In this document: positions 36,901 to 50,900 of the stretch, piece after piece | How positions within the stretch are numbered: position 1 is the stretch's first letter | Layout of the letters: the number at the start of each line of letters is the position of its first letter | From: Nipponacmea schrenckii | Taxonomy: Eukaryota > Mollusca > Gastropoda > Lottiidae | Direction: 5' to 3' | DNA: 64,000 nt | Assembly (NCBI GenBank): GCA_030562195.1 | Contig: JAUJPP010000007.1 | Span: 992,001-1,056,000, forward strand | Program-made: the position numbers and the translations under genes | The notes under the pieces: model-generated | Seen by the model: the letters and a program-made list of their open reading frames with translations, nothing else | What the model was told of the DNA's origin: nothing | The model's database searches: none

Positions 36901-39900
36901 GGGCATCTTTATGCTCTATAATATGAAACCTTAACAATGTATTCTAATTTAACTTCACTAACAAATATATTTGTTGAAGAAATAAAAATGGTTCAGAAAC
37001 CTACCTGAGAGATAGTCAAACCCTGGACTCTAACATAATGATTTAATAATTTTTGAGCTGTTTCTTTAGCCCATAACAACATTTCTGATACAAGTGTTGT
37101 ATTACTCTTATCAACCACTAAAAATTGTTCTTCTGCAAGACTAACCTACAATCAATTACAATCAAACACTTCATATCAATAGCATGCATTAATTACTTGC
37201 GAAATTTTGTGTGTCGAAATTTCAACCTATAAAGCTGTGATATGATGAAAAGATGTCTTATATTGAGGTACATATCTGATCAATTATTGTTATTACTATT
37301 ATTTAATACATATATAATCATATCATTAGTGAAAAGTATTGTCAGATAATAGTACATCTCACTATCAATTTTCAGTGAAAATATTAAGCGGACACACCAA
37401 CTGGGACACCACCTCAAATTGTTTCTTATAATATTGTAATATGAAAATTTCATCAGTAACAATTTGAGATTCAGTGAGATACTGTCTACACCTTTTACTC
37501 GATAAAAAAAATAGTATAGTACAGATTTTTTAAAACCGATACTTACCAAATATGAAATAGATGTAGTTTCTAGATCTGATGAATATTTAGCTAATATTAA
37601 TAATAAAGATGGTGGAATAGATCCCTTATCACCAACACATTCACAAAAGTCCTAAAAATTGATAACATAACACGACTGAAAAAATATACAATAACAACAT
37701 TATCATGACACAAGTCTTGAGAGAAAATAGCAACAATTTATGGTGAATAGACATGACAAACTTACATTACAAGTTGTACAGATATGTTTTATAAAAGACA
37801 CAATCAAGCCTTCTCTAACATCTTGACTGCAGAATGGTCCACGGAAATACGGTTTCATAGCAAACGTTATATCTGGTGCTGTAAATGCCTGTAAATAAAT
37901 CAAATCATAAAAAAATATACCTGGATATATATTCTAAATACTGGTACATGTATTTCTATATCAATTTTGGTATCCCAAATAAAAGTTTTAGTTTTAGCTA
38001 TGATACAAAATGTATAAGTCTCAGTTTATATAAATTATAAATAACATACATGTAAGTTATTCAAAACAGATCTGATTTGGTCCATAACAGATGATTGCAT
38101 GTTAGTTAACAATTCAGCTAAATTAGCTGCTCCATCATGTTTACCAGCTGGTCTAGGAGCTGCTAATTTCTGGCGTATATCAGTCATACAATCTGCAACA
38201 GAATAACAAAACTATAAACATTCTTGGTTCTTCAACACAGGTTACGAGTTCCTCTTAAGACAAAATATTATGTATTACCACTAACTAAACACAGAACCTT
38301 AAAACCTTCAAAAATGCATTCAAGTTCCCAGGTTTCAAGGAAACAGAGTGGGATATTTAATAATGATACTTACCAGTAAAATGTTGTTTTAAAGCCAGTA
38401 AATAGTGATCTACTCTATCTCTAGCAGCTTTAGATACAATTTCTAATCCAGCTCTACAATATAAATAATACCATTATACTGTTGATATCACTGCCTGATG
38501 TTCTTCAACTACATGTATATTTTCTTTTCATTCGTATACGTAACTAAATTTCTATGTTGATATGCTATTTACTTGGTATATTAATAATATTCGTATCATA
38601 ATCTAGAATGGGAGCTAAACTTAATGCGATTGTGAAAAATTTGAAAATTTGACATTACTTAAAAAGTTTCTAAAAGAAAGTTTATTCTTTCTATAGGCAT
38701 TAATGTAAATCCTAAAATTAACTTTTGACCATGGAACCAAGACTGCCTGTTTTTTGAAGCTGTGTTCCTCCTTTATCACAGTAAATGAATCGAACTAACC
38801 TAGAGAAATCTGTATCAGGTAAAAGTTTATTCATAGCCTGTAATCTACGATGAAATCTATCTAAAGCTCTGACTAGAATAGCATTATCACCAGTTTCTTT
38901 CTACAAATAACACAATATGATTAAAGTATATACACTGACTGATGATAAACTTATTACAAAGACAACACAGTTATAGATATATGGATAACAATATGGATAA
39001 CAAGTTAAACATTTCACAGAATTGTCTTGCCCAAACAAAACAGTAAATAATAAACTTATTGAGGTAGTAAACTTACCTCAAGTTGAACTCTTCTTTGAAC
39101 ATAATTAAAATACTGTTCCATTAAATCAGTGACAAAGATAAACAGTTTTCTTAAAGCAATGGTATCTAAATTCTCACTGTAAATATATTATCATAATATT
39201 AACCAGATGGCTTGTACCATGTTTCCTCAAATTTTACCTGAAGTAAGCTTCACATTTGTGCAAGTCTTTTAGAAATACCAGATCAAGACCTAAAACATGT
39301 CGTTACCCAGACAACTGACCTACTTCAGCCGCTGTCCGAACAAAGGTTCAAAATGTAGTAGTTGTTCTTGTGTTTGCACTTTGAGACTAGTTGGGATCAT
39401 TTTCCTAAAGAAGGATGGACATATACTTAGCCTAGTTCTTGTGTATGTTTTAAAACGTCTTTACACGTTGAATGAATGACCATGAATTGCTAGCAATATA
39501 TACAATAAGAGTCCTCTACTTACTCATCCTGATATCTGTTAAGAAACATGTCTTTATAAGATGCTATAACTAAACATATGTTACTTAAATAACCATTACA
39601 ACCATTATCAACAAATTCTAGTATATCCTACAATTGAAACAATTTATTTTAACAGGGAAATTGTAGAATTCTGCCCAGTACAATCCTGAGTAAAGATTGA
39701 TCTATAATCATAATCAGAGTTAACTATTTGAAAGCTATTTCTATTTCTTGGTCAATTCCTTTATGTTTTGGCATTTCATTGCAATGTTTCTAACAGTCAT
39801 GTTTAAAGTCGACATCATACCTACCATAGGAGTATTAAGATAAGCTTGAGAAGGTCTTTCTAAATCTGTAGTGGTAATTTCACCAGCTTGAAGTTTGATC

Positions 39901-42900
39901 TGATGATCCAAAACATTCAAATCTTCGTCAATTTTTTGTCGAGCACTGTAGATAACAAGTCAAGAAAAATGTTAGAATTTGAAAGCTAATTACAGGATAC
40001 AACTAGATAATAATTTAAAATCTTCTTTTTATCACTATTAATGTAACAAAATAGTGCTTTGGTAATTTCAATTACATACTGATTTTACAACCCACCTTCA
40101 CCTAAAGAATCAGCACTAGGTAAATTTAGCTTATTTATATGTGACATTTAATTGACAGCCAACATTAGATTTTAAGAAAGTTAGACAGGCCATTTGTTCA
40201 CCACAACAATGTCACTTAATAATCATGATCTAAGTTTTATAAAAAAATTAAAATTCAGCAAAATCTAATCCATTCAAATTCTATTATAAGTAAATGCTTT
40301 TTTATGAAAAACAACTCTGTCACAGTCTCCTAGACACATTGTTTATAACAAAATGGGGGATAACTAGAATCTGAAAGATAACTGAAACTTACTGAGACAG
40401 AAATTCATCACATAAACTTTCTGGTGGCTCATTTAATTGCAATAATAGATCAACACATTCTGCTAGCTGTTTTGGTGAAGACTGAAATGCAAAAGCAAAC
40501 ATGATCAATTTATGATCTGGTTTCATCAGCTTCTTCTGGAGAAATATGAATTTGAATTCAATTCATATGATTTACAATAAAAATAAAATTAACGGAAATT
40601 ATTCAAAATAACAATTATTAAGCTCATTACCACTGTCTGTAAGTTTGATCTAAATCTTTTCATGGTAAATATACATGAGCAGCATATATATGCCAAATTG
40701 TGCTTGAAGGGTCTTCATTTTTGTCCAGTAAATAGTTAAAAGGGTAAGAAAAAAATTTGCTTATCTTAACCCTGTTTCAAACGAGTAAATTTGATGAAAA
40801 TACCTCTTTATCTTTAAATTGCTGTCTAAGTTGTTGACTAAGTTGTTCTATTATAATATTACAATCACTGTTTATACCCTGGAAACTAGGCATATGTTGA
40901 TACTGATGTAATACCTTTTTAGCTTTAGTATAATATCTATAAATATTCAAATATAGAACAAAAATCAAAATTAGATTCTGAAAGCCTTTAGTTAGAGATA
41001 TGCACTAATAATTTGAAACCAAAATGCACTACACAATATTGAAACAAAAACTATTTTATTGGCTATTCGTAAAGTGAATTTATACATAATTCTTGCTTAT
41101 ATGATGCTGGCAAGAAAGAATGTTAAGTTATTTAAGAAAGGAATAAAGATGTCAACAAATTTTTCAGTTTTAATAAAAGTACCAGCAATTGTCTTTACCC
41201 TAGAATTACTTGACACAGAGATGTAAAGGTTTGATTTATATCTAAAAAACATAAACACAAACCTGACAGCTTGACTATAAGCTTTCATATCTAAGCACTT
41301 CTTTAATCTAGCTGGTAATTCAAATAAAAACTGCAACTAGAATTCAAACACAAAATTTTCTTTCAAATTATTATTTAAGGTAGCCTCTATCAATATGTCT
41401 TTGGTATTGAGTGTAGATTGCACTTAAACAATTAAATGTTTTAAGAGTCTTGATTTGACTGTTAAGTGAATCCACAAAATGCACTAATATTGTTTTACCT
41501 TTTTTAATAGAGAATGGACACCAGCTAATTTTGTTATTTGTTGTCTACGGTCCTGTAAAGTACTACTAATGTTACCACTAAACTCTGTAATAGCTGACAT
41601 GTTAGTAGCTAAATGGTCCATTTCATCCTCCATCTTTTTAAAATCATTCTTCATCTACAGTAAAAATATACAAATTGCTGAGTATTAGTATTTATTATAA
41701 GCTTTAACTAATAACACCAAGTATCGTTTTACTATTTACCCATTAAAAGGATTATTGGACAAATTTCCCTTTACAAAAGATACAGGGATGAATTCTTGTA
41801 CATATTTTCTGTACTATATCATAGATCTAATTTTTCAGCTTGTACCATTTTGTATCACTTTTTAAATGTCTAGCACAAAATAGTTAAAATCATTGTCTTA
41901 ACTGGTGAAGTAACAATATTTATTTTCATAGAAAGAGATCTTACCTTTCGTATGGTATCAGTAGCACTGATAAATTTATTATAATTTTCATAAACTAAAG
42001 TCTGCATATCACTATCCAATGCCTTGATTTGTCTGACCATGTCATTTTCTTTATCCATCAGCTCTGTCAAGGGTTTTTCTCTAATCAATTTGTTGAGATA
42101 AATATCTGGTTTAAAATGGGCACCATTGATATCACATGGGTCAACTGTACTAGCTCCTGGATTCTCCCCTTCAACACCATAGTACATTTTTAATATTTCA
42201 TGCTTTTTTCTTCTGCCATCAGGCTCATTGTCATCTGTAAACAGAAGCATAAATTAGAAAAAATTAAATATAAAAGAAACTAAAAAGGAATGTCTAATTT
42301 TATTTTTGAAAAAGTTGGAAATTTTCCTTACATCAAATTTATGAAAACTAATCTTATACTTTAAAATCCAGAGAAGCGATTTCTTGGATATAGAACTGTC
42401 ATTCTAAAAATGTTCCTAGTATACGGCTACAGTACCAGTACATTTATCTGTAGCTAAAACAAAATGAACTGTTAACTTGTCTTCTATAGCCTAGAAAAAG
42501 ACCAGTATCCAAACCCTGAATCTAAGGTCCCGGTCTGAATTTATTTATCTCCATTGCAGTTTTCCACTCTATGGGACGAAATTGGATAGCAATTAAGAAG
42601 GTTGTGGAGCAGTTTGTCTCTGAGATTTGAAATATGTATACCGATCCTGCATTTAGAGGCCTATCATGTAGTCTCCTTTGACGAAGAATAACAACAAGTT
42701 GACAAAACAGAGACACCTTAATTTTTAGTGCTAAAACCGCTTATTCTAAGATAGTGTCTCTACCGTACATGCAAAATATTTATATATTTCATTAATACAA
42801 CCAAAGCGGGTTGGATGAATAATCTCTGAACTGTCAGAAGTGTTGAAGGACATCACATGAGCAGTGTATATTTACGAAAGTCTGCGAGATGGTTGCATTT

Positions 42901-43531
42901 GATTTTTGCTTTCAGGGCGACACCTCCAATATGATTTCAATGGAAAACAACACGATTTCAATGGAAAACAACACGAAGAAAGCATCGAACACACAGCAAA
43001 TTCAATACAGACAGACATGCAAAAACAACACTTTTCATAAAATGCACCAGCAATCATAATTTCATTTCTCGGGCATTGGACAAGTTCCTTATTTCCAAAT
43101 CTTTCATTAATCAGAAAAATATTGTGTATTGCAAAAAAGCTGCTTACTAACAAAAAATTCATAGCATTTTGACGAAAAGTGTATCGCAAACGGCCATGCG
43201 TTACCACTTATTTTGAACCCTGAAAATACCATAATATTCTATTTTCACAATTTTTGAATTCTAGTCTAATATACCATAATTTAAAACAATATTTTTTTTT
43301 AAAGTGTCAAATTTCATAAACCAAAAGTTTGCCAAAGCTAAATAAAGACAATCTCAGATTCTGTCTCAGTAAGTATCATTAAGGACAATATGGATTCTAT
43401 AGAATAACCAGCTAAGCAGTTTTTATCTATTAAGATTAATAAGTCCTTGATATTAATTTCTACAATTAAGATTATCTTGAATTAAAGTTTATTTTCAGAA
43501 AAATAATACAACCTGTGGCACCGGAAGCCAT
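33911..43531 (-). CDS. VPS51: VPS51, GARP/EARP tethering complex subunit
   Basis: Complete 20-exon gene, 783 residues (human 782). Exons in transcript order: 43531-43513, 42234-41945, 41654-41499, 41336-41263, 40936-40804, 40481-40393, 39945-39825, 39627-39524, 39176-39077, 38900-38800, 38453-38374, 38192-38050, 37888-37766, 37651-37547, 37145-37005, 36651-36422, 36189-36069, 35751-35639, 34302-34224, 33940-33911. All junctions are GT-AG and in phase. Conserved blocks include [112 protein letters not shown] and the C-terminal ICERG. VPS51 binds VPS52-VPS53 with VPS54 (GARP, endosome to TGN) or VPS50 (EARP, recycling). Exon 1 is only 19 coding bases (MASGAT). Exon 4 has tandem acceptors six bases apart, and the outer one retains the conserved LQ. 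Confidence 0.95.
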
Positions 43532-43951
43532 TTTGGTGCATAATGATAACATCGCTTATATCAATCAATCATACAAAAAAGATAATCTAAATATTTAGAG
43601 CAAGATTTTAAGAGTACACTGCACCTATTATTTTTTAATTTAATAATATAACTGATGCGGAGCACAAATCATCAGAGAATCAATGTTATTTACTTATATG
43701 TTGAAATCGTTATTTTTCGTGAACTGAAGCGACCCGGAAGTCAATTTGCCTGCAATTTCTACAGAAGGTGTCAACATTTTTTTTTATCTTTTCACTGTCT
43801 CGACCATGAAATTGACGAAGAAATTGTGTATTTTATAGTTTAAGATAATTATAACATTAATAACAAGGAAAGAAACGATAGATCAAGAATTAATGCACTG
43901 AGTTAGCTACTTGGACTATATTGAATTGAGTCCATATATTTAGTCATCATC
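43532..43951. promoter_or_regulatory. VPS51 upstream region in the divergent VPS51/DCTN1 interval
   Basis: About 1.4 kb separates the two start codons. The first 420 bases are AT-rich without a TATA or CpG-rich signature that I can name. Shared regulation is possible from the divergent layout but not shown. Confidence 0.3.
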
Positions 43952-44434
43952 TAGTCCGAAATTTGCTGACCGATATCCCAGGCTCTGACAGCTATTTGGA
44001 CAGATATGGTAGGGGAGAGTCAGAAAAACTAGGCACAAAAAATTTGGTATTTTTCGCACCTCCGCGGTTGCGGAGCTTTTATGCATATTAACATACCACC
44101 AATCCACCAAACCTCTATTCATCTTGAAAGATGGATGTTTTTGTAGTTCAATCATACCATCATTATTCCTAAAGGCTCTAGATATACCATTCATGTCACG
44201 TTTTTTAAAAATTTCACTCGCTCAGCTGCCATCTCAAATTGTGCGCGCATCCAAAATTCCAACTTCACTAGGTCATGAATTGAAAGTACAAGATGAGGGT
44301 TCATTTGTTTCTAGTCTATCACTTGACCCTGTAAGTTATTGGTGCCTAGTTTTTCTAACTCTCCCCCAGCCATAATATGTCCTAATAGCTATGAGTATCA
44401 GAGGCTGTGAATAGAGTCAGCAAGTTTCGGACTA
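43952..44434. mobile_element. Non-autonomous DNA element with ~100-bp terminal inverted repeats
   Basis: The left end TAGTCCGAAATTTGCTGAC is mirrored at the right end (GCAAGTTTCGGACTA). Inversion continues for about 100 bp: GACAGATATGG...GGGGAGAGTC against GACTC-type CTCCCCC...CATAATATGTC, and AAAAACTAGGCAC against GTGCCTAGTTTTT. There is no coding capacity. A half copy lies at 3,216-3,446. Confidence 0.7.
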
Positions 44435-44972
44435 ATCATCATCATGCCTGTGCTGTAAGCAACCAGATTAGTTCAAACAGACAATTTGGGTCATTTGCAC
44501 AGGATATTTCTTGGAATAAAGTGTGTTCTGTTATTTTCAAATGTAATATCATCATACCTTAAACATGTCATTGTGTATATAGCGTGCAGAGACTAAACAA
44601 ATTCAAGATCTAAGACCATTGGCAATCACTTAGTGAATTAGTTTTTAATTCTAATTTTGATATTAGGCCAGTGAAATAAATGAAAAAAATTCTGCTGTGT
44701 TCAAAGACTATTTATGGTACTCTTAATACTGATCTGAAAATTAGTGTAGACAAGACCCTATAAGAAAAAAAGGCTAATACTAATTAACCTTCATGTAAAA
44801 CCTTACCATAAGCCTATGTATGGCATAATATATAAATATGGTCATACCATTTGCACCAGCATGGCTAACATTCTAGAATGCCAACAAATCCATCAAGTTA
44901 TTTACAAATTAGACAGAGTACCACAAAACTCTATCATCTTTATCAACTATTAGGCTATTGTTCATATTTCAG
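44435..44972. other. Region upstream of the first DCTN1 coding exon
   Basis: Ends in TATTTCAG (acceptor at 44,972), which implies an unseen 5' non-coding exon upstream. No core promoter motif is recognised. Confidence 0.4.
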
Positions 44973-44974
44973 AT

Positions 44975-47900
44975 ATGGCAGAAGGGAAACCAATGAAAGT
45001 TGGTTCCCGAGTGGAAATTACTGGAAAAGGAATATTAGGAACAGTAGCGTACATTGGGCAGACTTTATTTTCTGCAGGTTTGTAAAGAATTTGCATGAGG
45101 TATCACTTTCAAGCCAGTCTAAAGTAAATAAAGTCTCTAATTCAATTGCAAATAATCAAAAAAAGAAAGAAACAATCAAAGAAAGAGCAAATAATTTTGT
45201 GAAAAGAACCAGCTCTCCTAATGACTGTGTTATAGAACTGAACTCGGTGCACATTATTGATTTGAATGAAATCTGAAAGAATTATGTATTTATTTTTATG
45301 TTACGGTACCTTCTTTTCTTTATGAAATACATAGTTCATTTCTCTTCTTACAAAATCATTATTACCCTCCTTGCAAAATTATTATTCATTAATGTGAATG
45401 ATCTATTATAAACATATTGCCATTAAAGGAAAATGGATTGGTGTAGTTCTAGATGACCCAAAAGGTAAAAATAATGGAACTGTTCAGGGCAAGACATATT
45501 TTACCTGCCCTGATAATTATGGGATATTTGTTAGGCAATCTCAGGTAAAAATTTTTATTCTATTCAACTTTCATTGATTTCTCAAAAACATAAAAAAAGA
45601 ACATGTAATTTTATTTATGTATAGTTTTTCAACCATAGAAAGTTTCCAAAAATGTATTGAAAGTTTTCAGTAAACTAGATGAGGTTTGTCTGTTTCCTAT
45701 TGTTGAAATAATGAGGTCACATTTTAACAATTTATTGGTATTTTATTAAGATTACAGCTGTAGATGGAGGTGATTCAGGAGATCCAGCCCCTCCTACACC
45801 TGCTAAGGCACCGGCAGCTGCTACACCTAAGGCTGCAGACAAAACAGAGAAAAGACGATCGCTAATTCGCCCACCAAGTTTAGTTGGTAAAAGTACGTCA
45901 AATATTTAATTCATTGAATACTTTAATGGAACAGTTTGTTAAAAAAAAATGGTCTCAATTTGAAATAAGGGATATAGCTTTTTTTGTCCCAGTTTGTTTT
46001 CAAAATGATTTTTTTTAATTTATTCGATTTTTCTGCAATGTACTTTGCAAAAACGGTAGTAGTTGCAGCAAATTGAACATTGCAACATTTCATCATATGT
46101 GGCAAATAATTGGATGAATATAAATTGAAATATTTTAGCAATTAACCGATATTTGCATATTTGTAAATGTGAAAAAAAATTGAAAATTTGCTCTAGAAAA
46201 TGCATTTATGGATTTTCTTCGGGTTTGCATAATTGAACACCCATATGGGCGGTCAAATGTACAAAAATTCAAGAGTCCAATTCAACTAGTCTAACCCTTT
46301 TTCTACTTGTGTTAGAGACAATTCTTCAGAGTTGAATTAAAGTCAACTTGTTAAATAATATGTGTACTCGTATAAAACATCATTCACTGGACAGACATGC
46401 ACATTTCTAGTGGCGGTTAACAATATAATTAACAAAATTAGATGTGAGTCGTACATCAGGGTTTTATTGATTCTTATTTATAGAAATTGGGCAGAGACAT
46501 TACTCTCATACAAGACATTTCTTCAAGAAGGATCTTGGCAAAATTAGCCAGTTTGTCTTAAAAGGACAGTTATTTCTACTTTATAGTTTCAGTTCTAAAA
46601 AAGGAACAGGTTTTAGAAATTCTATATTTTCAAATTTTCTTGGCATTAGTTGACCTAAATTTTTAGGGGAAAATAGGACATTCACCTTGGCTGTATATTT
46701 ATATTTACATATTAGATGTTCCGTGCCCGGTTCTGGATATATAGTGTGTACATTTTGAATATTTCATGATATATATCTTGTGACCTTGACATTTGCTGAC
46801 CTTCCCCTTATCAAGGTCAAAAGTCATTGACCATGATCTGCTGTTTGTGGTGCCTGTGCTGTGTTGCAATTTTCTAAAGATACAACATGTCCTAACTTTC
46901 GGTTGGCCATATTAGCTAAGTTCCACTCTGTGCCATGTGTGGCTCTTTTTTATTTCTTTTTTTTAAGTATTTTCATTTTCCCATGGTCTTTGTAGGTAAT
47001 GAAAATTTAGCTGAAGCCGCAAAGACTCCATCTAAGCCAAGAGCTAGTCCTGATCCAGGTTCCACTCCAGCTAGAGAATCTAGTATTCCTAAATCTAAAA
47101 TACCTGGATCAGATTCACCTGCAGCTACTGGTACTCCTAAACAAACACCCGCTAAATCAGCTATATCAGCTAAAACAACACAACAACCTAAGGCAGCTGT
47201 ACCTGTAGCTGTACCTGCTGCTGCAGCAACAGCTGAACCACCTAAACCAGCTGCTGAAATGAAATCTAGTCCTGCTCCTGCTTCAATTTCTCCACCACAG
47301 GTCAGTACTTTTATTATTGTACATGATGAAATTCCATTTAGGAGGGGAATGTGAGGTTTGTCTTCCGTTGCATGTTCTTTATCAAGAAGCAAACATTCTT
47401 ATGTGTCTGGCTTAATTTTCATTTTTTGTTTATGACTAATTTATTTATTTGTAACATAGCCTGAAATTCCATCAGCAATCAAGACCCTAGAAACAACAGT
47501 TGATGATCAGATCTCCAATCTACAACAACAACAAGAGATTGATGGATTGAAAGCTGAAATTAGAGATTTAAATGAGAAATTAGAAACCATCAAGATTAAA
47601 CGTGGAGAAGATAGAGCAAAGATAAAAGAAGCAGATAAACTCAAGATTCAACTACAACAGCTTCAAGAGCACAAGTTAAAAATACAAGAAACTCAAGGAG
47701 ATCTCCAGAGACAGCTACAGACAGCTAAAAAGGTTGGTCTAATACAACTGTTCACAAGTTATCTACTAATGAAACACATCCAAAATTCACATTAAATATG
47801 ATTTGGTTCAGAATGGCTTTTCTTTTCACTTCTTTTGATTGGTTGAAAAGAATACAAGATAAACATCCTTTTGTCTAATTTCATGATTTGGGCCACTTTT

Positions 47901-50900
47901 TGATACATTTTTACCTGTCTTAATTCCTTAGGAACTGAAAGACACTCAAGACCAATTTGAAAGATATAAAGAAGAAATGGCAGATACATCAGAGACTATA
48001 GAAATAGCCACATTAGATAAAGAAATGGCAGAAGAAAAAGCAGAAGGATTACAACAGGAAGTTGATTCTTTAAAAGAGAAGTTAGAAGAGGTCACCTTAG
48101 ATTTAGAAATTTTAAGGGGTGAAATAACTGATCAAGGTATAGTTAAAGTTCTTTATGTTACTATAATGCTTCCTTACTCAATCATGGGTTTTATGAACAT
48201 GCATGATGTGTTATCTGTTATGGAATATTAAAGCCACAATGTGTTAATCTTCTGTATATTTACAGGAAAAGAGGGTGTAGCAGCAACTTTTGAACAAAAA
48301 CAACTTGAACAACAGAATGAAAGATTGAAAGAAGCGCTTGTAAAGTAAGTTGCATGGTTTATGTTAAATACAGAAATGACATGGCCACTCTTTTAATTAA
48401 TTAAATTAACACTTCATCTGTTACTTTCATCCCGACCCCATGATAAGAATAGGTTTATTTTCAGCATATTCAATATAATAACCATTTGAAAGTTCTGATT
48501 TCTTGTGTATGAAAATTGATTACAATAACAATTTATTTGCAGATTACGTGACTTATCAAATCAAGAGAAATCTGAAAACCAAACCTTAGTAAAACAGAAT
48601 GATAAGATGAAAACAGATATTATGAATTTACAGAAAGATAAGGATAAGTTACAAACAGAAGTATCAGAATTACATGAACAAATGATTGAACTGAAAGAGC
48701 AGGTAAATGACTAGATTGTGGGCTCCAAAAACTGAATAGAAATTTAGAGTACTTAATAACATTGTTCCTAGTAGGTCTGATTATAAACAGCCAGGTCTAG
48801 CAAGATGATTTGTACAGGGATAATCCCATTGACTCAAGTGTTCTACTTTTCTTCTTGGTTTAGTATTGTACCTGAAAGTAAATCCCATGCAGATCTAGAA
48901 GAAATAAAACTCCATTCATTTCATTTGAAAGTACAGTGAAATGTTATTGTATATGTGCTCTGTATGATCTGTTTATTAAATTACTATCTAGGTTGATGCA
49001 GCACTAGGTGCAGAAGAAATGGTAGAATCGTTGGCTGAGAAGAATTTAGCTTTAGAAGACCAAATTAATGTTTTAAGAGAAGAGAATGCTGATTTGGAAA
49101 CTCTACATGAGATGAATGAAGAAATACAAGAGAATGCTAGAGAAACTGAATTAGAGTTAAGAGAAGAACTTGATTTAGCTCAGGGCCGTGTGGCGGAGGT
49201 CAGTTCTCATTACTAAATACAAAGATTATAAGAAATACTAGCATGATGTCACTTTGTATATGGGTTTGTAGATTATTCTCTATGAAACATTCCAAATATA
49301 GTGATATTTATTTGTGTTATGAATGACCTTCTCATGTATTAAATGCTTTTTTTTTCATTTCAGGCATATCGTAAACTGGAGGGTAGTGCTGAAACTTGTG
49401 CTGATTATGAAAAAACAATTGCTAAGTTTAGAGACTTGGTTAAACAGCTACAGGTGAGTAATGTAACCTTTGTATATATGAATTAAGCTATATCCCACTG
49501 TTTGGAATGATATATGTTCAAAAATTGATCATTATACCAGACAATTTTATCTTAAACTTATGTTCTTATTAATCTCTAAAAACTTTAATTCGTTTACACA
49601 GGGTTAGGGGCTTGTGTCACAAAAGTTCATTTAAAATACAATTAAGAATTAAAGAACCACAACAGAAGAACTGTTTAATTGAATTTTAATGATTAATAAA
49701 TTTAATGAATCTTGCTGACAGTGCTGACAGAAATAATATCCCTCACAATTTATCATCATGGATATTCTTTTCTCTCTCACATTTGATAATAAAGTTCAAG
49801 ATATAGAGATTTGTGTGTTTCCTTAATTGATAAATGTTTATAATTCTATATAAATGTCGAATAAATGTTCTAATACAATTTCTTGTGTTCTAGGATACCA
49901 ACAAAGAATTGAGAAGTAAACAAAAAGAAAGTGAACAAAAGTCTGTTGAAACACCTACAATCGAGTTTGATTTTAAAGCTAAATTTGCTGAAACTAAAGC
50001 TTATGCTAAGGTAACAATTTCTGTCTACTTTCTGCAACTTTTTTTCAAAAAAATTATTTCCTTTTCAAAATTACAACAATTAAGATTTATTCTACACTAA
50101 ATAAGAGAAAACATTTGGGGAAATGTCATATTTTTGGTTACTTGAAATTTTCAGACTATTGATATGGAACTGCGTAAATTAGAAGTACAGCAGGCCAATG
50201 CTCATGTTCAAATGTTATTATCCTTTATGCCTGATACTTTCTTAAACAGAGGTGGTGAGTATATTAAGATAATTACTCTCTATATATTCAATTTATACCA
50301 TTAACCTATGCAGGTCTGGTGATTTATTTATAGACTTGGTATCAAATAATTTCAATGAATCGCGAACTTTTAAAATTTAACAGCATTATCATAGGATTGA
50401 ACAAATGACGATTATCTTTTCATTTGTTGCTATCATTTGTTAAAAGTAAGTAGTTTGAAACAGTCTTGATCTCTTTGAAGTGGAAGCAACAGGTGATTAT
50501 TATTATTGTTCATAAATTCATTGATGATTAACGACTTGTTACCGTTAATCCCTTAATTAACAAAAAGCCTTATCAACACCAATGATGGACACACATGATA
50601 TTTAGTTTGTGAACTGACTTTTGACACCAAATCTCTCGAGGGGTGTCACGATTCCTCTTTTTTAAATCATAAAAATTTCGAGATTATACTGTTAACAGTT
50701 AAACAGTGATTAAACAGAATACCAAATATCATGTTCTTATCTTACCGGTAATTCACTGAACATGGCATAACTGCAGATAATGCACAGTATTCCAGTAGTA
50801 TATATTAATCTTTGATAACTGTTATAGAAGATCATGATGTTGTTAGTTTAATTAAATGATATTTATCTTTGATAACTATGATAACAGATCATGATGTTGT

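Noticed and set aside
46973..47392. 139-codon Gly/Ala-rich frame on the minus strand
   Set aside because: Antisense shadow of the Pro/Ala-rich exon 4 of DCTN1.
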